From CAZQKL01 sp964593895 [NCBI: uncultured bacterium] (GTDB lineage: Bacteria; DYJV01): a stretch of DNA of 19,649 bases. The notes below the pieces were generated by a model. The model saw only the letters and a program-made list of their open reading frames with translations. It ran no database searches and was not told the origin of the DNA. The position numbers were made by a program, and so were the translations under genes. The stretch spans positions 1-19,649 of the forward strand of contig CAZQKL010000031.1 of NCBI GenBank assembly GCA_964593895.1, read 5' to 3'. Positions 16,006-19,649 of the stretch are shown here, piece by piece (positions within the stretch are counted from its first letter, which is position 1; each line of letters starts with the position of its first letter).

Positions 16006-17430
16006 ATGATAACCCCAGAGCATATAATCTTCCTTTTAGCATTAATCTTTGGGTTTTATATGGCATGGAGCATTGGCGCAAATGATGTTGCCAATGCTAT
16101 GGGAACATCAGTTGGTTCTGGGGCAATAACTTTAAAACAAGCAATAATAATTGCTTCTTTCCTTGAATTTTCTGGAGCTTTTTTTGTTGGTGCTAATGTT
16201 ACAGAAACAGTAAGAAAAGGTATAATTGACCCAAGTGCATTTGTTTCAATGCCCCATCTTTTTATTCTTGGAATGCTTTCTGCATTACTTGCTGCAGCAA
16301 TTTGGCTTCAGCTTGCATCATATTTTGGCTGGCCAGTATCCACTACCCATTCAATAGTTGGAGCGATAGTTGGTTTTGGACTTGTTGCAGGTGGAGTTCA
16401 TGCAATAAAATGGCCTAAATTAATTTCAATTACACTTAGCTGGATGATTTCTCCAATTTTAAGTGCTGCAATTGCTTTTATTGTTTTTAACATTATAAGG
16501 TATAAAGTTTATTTTAGTCCTAATCCATTAAAATCTACAAAAAAAATTGCTCCATATTTAATTTTTTCAGTTTTTTTTGTTTTAACTCTTGCAATGGTAT
16601 TTAAAGGTTTAAAAAATTTGCATTTAAATTTGAGCTTCCCAAAAGCTTGTTTGGTTGCATTTATTTCAGGTTTAATAGCATCAGTTATTGGAAAAAAATT
16701 AATAGACAACATAAAAGGGATTGATGAAGAAGAGATAGAAGAGGATGATAAAAGTGCAAGATTTGTATTTAATATTTATAGAGCAATTAAACGAATTGAA
16801 AATGCAATAAGGTTGTCTCCAAATTTATTTATTCGCCAACAGCTTGATGTTATCCTTGTAAAATTAAAAGAAATAATTGGAGAAAGAGAAGCAAAACAGA
16901 TAATTCATACAAAAAGGGAATATGTGATTGTTGAAAAAATTTTTGGTTATCTTCAGGTTTTAAGTGCTTCATTTGTAGCTTTTGCTCATGGAGCAAATGA
17001 TGTTGCAAATTCTGTAGGTCCACTTGCAGGTGTTGTAACAGTTTTAAAAGCTGGAACTGTTATAAATAAAGCACCTGTGCCATTATGGATTTTAGCACTT
17101 GGCGGTCTTGGTATTGTAATTGGTCTTGCAACATGGGGATGGAGAGTAATTGAAACAGTTGGGAAAAAAATTACAGAACTTACCCCATCCAGAGGATTTT
17201 CAGCGGAATTTAGTGCAGCAATTACTATTGTTTTTGCTTCAAAATTAGGCCTTCCTATTTCCACCACTCATACACTTGTAGGTGCAGTTCTTGGTGTAGG
17301 TATGGCAAGAGGCTTTTCAGCTTTAAACATGAGGGTTATTAGAGATATTATTGTTTCCTGGGCAATAACCATTCCAACTGGAGCTCTTTTAACAATTATT
17401 ATTTATGAAATTTTAAAGTTTATTTTTTAG
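16006..17430 (+). CDS. PiT-family inorganic phosphate transporter
   Basis: Secondary transporter that takes up phosphate, or metal-phosphate, with H+ or Na+. The 474-residue protein has the family's inverted duplication: GANDVAN occurs at 24-30 and again at 329-335, and the partner STTH motif occurs at 112-115 and 419-422. About ten membrane helices flank a hydrophilic, charged cytoplasmic loop (about 235-305, with an acidic EEEIEEDD stretch). It begins one base after the DUF47 stop, the usual pairing. The coupling ion cannot be told from the sequence. Confidence 0.96.
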   Translation: MITPEHIIFLLALIFGFYMAWSIGANDVANAMGTSVGSGAITLKQAIIIASFLEFSGAFFVGANVTETVRKGIIDPSAFVSMPHLFILGMLSALLAAAIWLQLASYFGWPVSTTHSIVGAIVGFGLVAGGVHAIKWPKLISITLSWMISPILSAAIAFIVFNIIRYKVYFSPNPLKSTKKIAPYLIFSVFFVLTLAMVFKGLKNLHLNLSFPKACLVAFISGLIASVIGKKLIDNIKGIDEEEIEEDDKSARFVFNIYRAIKRIENAIRLSPNLFIRQQLDVILVKLKEIIGEREAKQIIHTKREYVIVEKIFGYLQVLSASFVAFAHGANDVANSVGPLAGVVTVLKAGTVINKAPVPLWILALGGLGIVIGLATWGWRVIETVGKKITELTPSRGFSAEFSAAITIVFASKLGLPISTTHTLVGAVLGVGMARGFSALNMRVIRDIIVSWAITIPTGALLTIIIYEILKFIF

Positions 17431-17441
17431 AATTATTCAGT

Positions 17442-17470
17442 TTGACAAAAGAATTAATTTTCTATATAAA
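17442..17470 (+). promoter_or_regulatory. Promoter of the [NiFe] hydrogenase operon
   Basis: TTGACA (17442-17447), exactly 17 bases, then TATAAA (17465-17470, five of six). This is the best sigma70-type match in the window. Transcription would start near 17477, leaving a leader of about 23 bases that contains AGGAGA (17488-17493) seven bases before the ATG. Confidence 0.65.
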
Positions 17471-17475
17471 TTAAT
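17453..17475. repeat. Inverted repeat straddling the hydrogenase -10 (possible operator)
   Basis: ATTAATTT (17453-17460), seven bases, then the exact reverse complement AAATTAAT (17468-17475). The dyad is centred on the -10 hexamer, a position suited to a repressor. It is all A/T apart from the loop, so chance is a real alternative. Confidence 0.35.
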
Positions 17476-17499
17476 AAATTCACAAATAGGAGAATTATT

Positions 17500-18963
17500 A
17501 TGAAACTAAAAATAAATCCAATGACAAGAATTGAAGGTCATATAGGAGTATATACAACAGTTGAAAATAATAAAGTAGTTGATGCTAAAGTTGCAGGAGA
17601 AATGTTTAGAGGATTTGAGTTATTATTACAAAATAGACATCCTTTTGATGCTGTAAGAATTACTCAAAGAGTTTGTGGAGTTTGCCACGAAGTCCATGGA
17701 ATGGCATCAATTTTGGCAAATGAAGATTTATATAAAATAAGGCCAACTGAAAATGGATTATTAATAAGAGATGTAATTCTTGGAATGCATATAGTTTGGG
17801 ACCATATTTTGCATTTTTATACTTTAAGTCTTGCTGACTGGGTGGATTTTTCAGTTGCTACAAAATATAATGGTAAGGATAAATTTTTAAATGAGGTAAA
17901 AGAATGGGTGGTAAAAAAATCCCCAATTCTATTGACTAAAAAACCAAAAGGTAAATATATCACAGAACCTGATATAGGTCTTCCAATGGTTGCTAATTAT
18001 TTAAAAGCATTAAGAACATTTCCAAGAATGGGAAGTGGTATTGCTGTTCTTGGAGCAAAGGTCCCATTTGTTCACACTACTTTACCAGGAGGTGCAACTT
18101 CGATTGTAAGTATTGATAGATTATCAAAAGTAGCTGATGTGGTAAGTATTATGAAAGAATTTGTTTATTCATCCTATCTTCCAGATGCGATGAAATTAGC
18201 TGAATACTTTAAAGAATATTTTGAGATTGGTTTTAGTTATCCAAATCTTTTTTCTCATAAATCTTTTTATGCAACAGGAATTCCATTATTTGAAGCAAAG
18301 GTAATGATAAATTGGGAAATAAAGCCATATGAATTTTCAAATATAAGAGAAGAACTTGCTCATAGCTTTTATGATGGTCCAGACGAAGGATATCCTTTTA
18401 AAAAATCCATTACAAAACCTAATCCAGAAAAAATAGGAGCTTATTCATGGATGAAATCCCCAAGATATGCTGGGCATCCAATGGAGACAGGTCCTCTTGC
18501 AAGAATGTTTTTAGCTGAGGATAAAGATTTTATTAAAGCATTAAACAAACTTGGTATTCCAAAGAAAAAAGCAATATCAACTATGGGAAGAATTTTAGCA
18601 AGAGCTTATGAAGCGAAAAGAATTATTGATTATGTTGAGAGCATTGTTTTTAAAATAAAACCAGATGAACCAACGATAAATGATATAGATATTTCAAAGC
18701 CTATAACTGGAGAAGGCCTTGGATTAAGCGTTGCAGCAAGAGGTGAATTAATTCATTACATTGTTGCAGAAAATGGTAAGATAAAAAATTATCAAATGAT
18801 TATGCCAACAACCTGGAATTTTGGTCCCCGAGATAGTAAAGGAAATTTGAGCCCAGTAGAAAAGGCGATAATTGGGACACCAATTGAAAATCCTCCTTAT
18901 TTACTGGAAGTTGGAAGAGTAGTCAGAAGTTATGACCCATGCACTGCATGTTCAATTCATTAA
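17500..18963 (+). CDS. [NiFe] hydrogenase large (catalytic) subunit lacking a C-terminal propeptide
   Basis: Carries the Ni-Fe(CN)2CO site that splits or forms H2. The 487 residues include MTRIEGH (8-14, with the conserved E12), the L1 motif RVCGVCHEVHG (57-67: C59, C62) and the L2 motif DPCTACSIH (479-487: C481, C484). The gene stops (TAATAA) directly after that final His, which is the mature C-terminus left after protease cleavage in most hydrogenases; there is therefore no propeptide. The length is close to the 480-500 of H2-sensing types and shorter than typical group 1 enzymes. It has no signal peptide of its own and would be exported with the Tat-bearing small subunit. AGGAGA lies seven bases before the ATG. 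The large subunit precedes the small one, the reverse of the usual order. Confidence 0.95.
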   Translation: MKLKINPMTRIEGHIGVYTTVENNKVVDAKVAGEMFRGFELLLQNRHPFDAVRITQRVCGVCHEVHGMASILANEDLYKIRPTENGLLIRDVILGMHIVWDHILHFYTLSLADWVDFSVATKYNGKDKFLNEVKEWVVKKSPILLTKKPKGKYITEPDIGLPMVANYLKALRTFPRMGSGIAVLGAKVPFVHTTLPGGATSIVSIDRLSKVADVVSIMKEFVYSSYLPDAMKLAEYFKEYFEIGFSYPNLFSHKSFYATGIPLFEAKVMINWEIKPYEFSNIREELAHSFYDGPDEGYPFKKSITKPNPEKIGAYSWMKSPRYAGHPMETGPLARMFLAEDKDFIKALNKLGIPKKKAISTMGRILARAYEAKRIIDYVESIVFKIKPDEPTINDIDISKPITGEGLGLSVAARGELIHYIVAENGKIKNYQMIMPTTWNFGPRDSKGNLSPVEKAIIGTPIENPPYLLEVGRVVRSYDPCTACSIH

Positions 18964-18978
18964 TAAAAGGAGAGAAAA

Positions 18979-19649
18979 ATGTTTACAAGAAGAGAATTTT
19001 TAAAAAAGTGTGCTCAACTTGCATTAATGATAGGAGCAAGTCCATTTATTGCATCAGATTTAGCACATGCTTTTGAAAAAATAGTAAATGGTGATGTCCG
19101 AGTTATTTTTTTACAAGGTCAAGCATGTAGTGGTTGTTCTGTTAGTTTGCTATATGGAGATTCTCCTGAAATGGTTTATGTTTTGACAAAAATTATTGAT
19201 ACTCAATTTCATCCAAATATCTCTGCAGCGCAAGGAGAACTTGTAATTGAAATTATTGAAGAGAATATAAAAAAAGGTGGATATTTTCTTGTAATAGAAG
19301 GTTCAATCCCAGCAAAAATGAAAAAAGCTTGCTTATTTGGAGATAATACTTTTTATGATGAAGCTGTGAAATGTATGAGAAATTCAGCTGGGATAATTGC
19401 AATGGGAACCTGTGCAAGCTGGGGAGGTATTCCAGCATCAAATATGAATCCTACAGGAGCAAAATCAGTTTATGAAGTGATGAAAGAAAATAATATAGAT
19501 AAACCATTTATCAGGGTGCCAGGATGTCCAGTTCATCCAGATAGATTTCTTGGCACAGTTGCATATTTAGTTGCATATGGTAAGCCTCCTAAAATGGATA
19601 AAAAATTTAGACCAGTTAAATATTTTGGAAAAGATAAAAAAATACATGA
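18979..19649 (+). CDS. [NiFe] hydrogenase small subunit, Tat-exported (3' end beyond window)
   Basis: Electron-transfer subunit. The frame is open from ATG 18979 to the window edge (223 residues seen). The N-terminus TRREFLKKCAQLALMIGA is a twin-arginine signal with a likely cut after AHA (residue 31). The proximal-cluster cysteines are visible: C50 and C53 in GQACSGCS, C145 in MGTCASWGG and C183 in PGCPVHPD. The residues for the medial and distal clusters would lie beyond the window. AAGGAG (18967-18972) six bases upstream supports the start, 15 bases after the large-subunit stop. The Tat signal places the enzyme outside the cytoplasm, so it is not a cytoplasmic H2 sensor. Confidence 0.95.
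   Translation, partial: MFTRREFLKKCAQLALMIGASPFIASDLAHAFEKIVNGDVRVIFLQGQACSGCSVSLLYGDSPEMVYVLTKIIDTQFHPNISAAQGELVIEIIEENIKKGGYFLVIEGSIPAKMKKACLFGDNTFYDEAVKCMRNSAGIIAMGTCASWGGIPASNMNPTGAKSVYEVMKENNIDKPFIRVPGCPVHPDRFLGTVAYLVAYGKPPKMDKKFRPVKYFGKDKKIH

Noticed and set aside
16986-17267. A 93-codon - strand frame opposite the PiT gene
   Set aside because: Antisense to the conserved C-terminal repeat of the transporter; no support.
18961-18978. Possibility that the large hydrogenase subunit is truncated by a frameshift
   Set aside because: The L2 motif is complete, two in-frame stops follow, and the next bases hold the small-subunit Shine-Dalgarno site, so the ending looks genuine.

Overview
The window is a very gene-dense, low-G+C (by eye well under 30 %) piece of a bacterial chromosome. 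Kdo transferase (waaA), lipid A 4'-kinase (lpxK) and a complete mreBCD-mrdA-rodA cluster point to a rod-shaped, diderm (outer-membrane) bacterium. A Tat-exported [NiFe] hydrogenase and a DUF3786 protein point to an anaerobic or H2-using life style. I cannot place it in a phylum from sequence alone; an uncultured candidate lineage is possible. Genes are tightly packed: many neighbours share stop/start bases (ATGA, TAATG, TTGA), and no stretch over 300 bases lacks a gene.

Layout. (1) Bases 3-648, + strand: the 3' end of an unidentified gene, then a short, divergent rsmG. (2) Bases 620-2452, - strand: rpsT, then a zinc/manganese-type ABC ATPase and its permease, with no binding protein in view. 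rsmG and the permease converge and overlap. (3) Bases 2509-10275, - strand: mreB-mreC-mreD-mrdA-rodA, the elongasome operon, followed in the same coupled chain by an 898-residue protein joining an endonuclease Q-like PHP nuclease to a UvrD/Rep-family helicase that has lost its 2B subdomain. (4) Bases 10322-13747, + strand: waaA, lpxK, a small zinc-ribbon protein, ssb, a DUF167 protein and an FmdB-type zinc ribbon. (5) Bases 13737-15295: a DUF3786 protein and a b6-like cytochrome b with no Rieske partner in view. (6) Bases 15336-17430: a DUF47/PhoU-like accessory protein and a PiT phosphate transporter. (7) From 17500 to the end: a [NiFe] hydrogenase with the large subunit first, then a Tat-exported small subunit cut by the window edge. 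The operon has the best promoter in the window.

How the genes work together. MreB/C/D, PBP2 and RodA form the lateral-wall peptidoglycan machine. WaaA and LpxK complete the lipid A-Kdo core on the divergent side. DUF47 and PiT form a phosphate-uptake pair. The hydrogenase oxidises H2 (or evolves it) outside the cytoplasmic membrane and could feed the quinone pool, on which the cytochrome b may also act; that link is inference. The most unusual items are the EndoQ-helicase fusion without a 2B domain, and a hydrogenase large subunit whose gene ends exactly at the mature C-terminal His.
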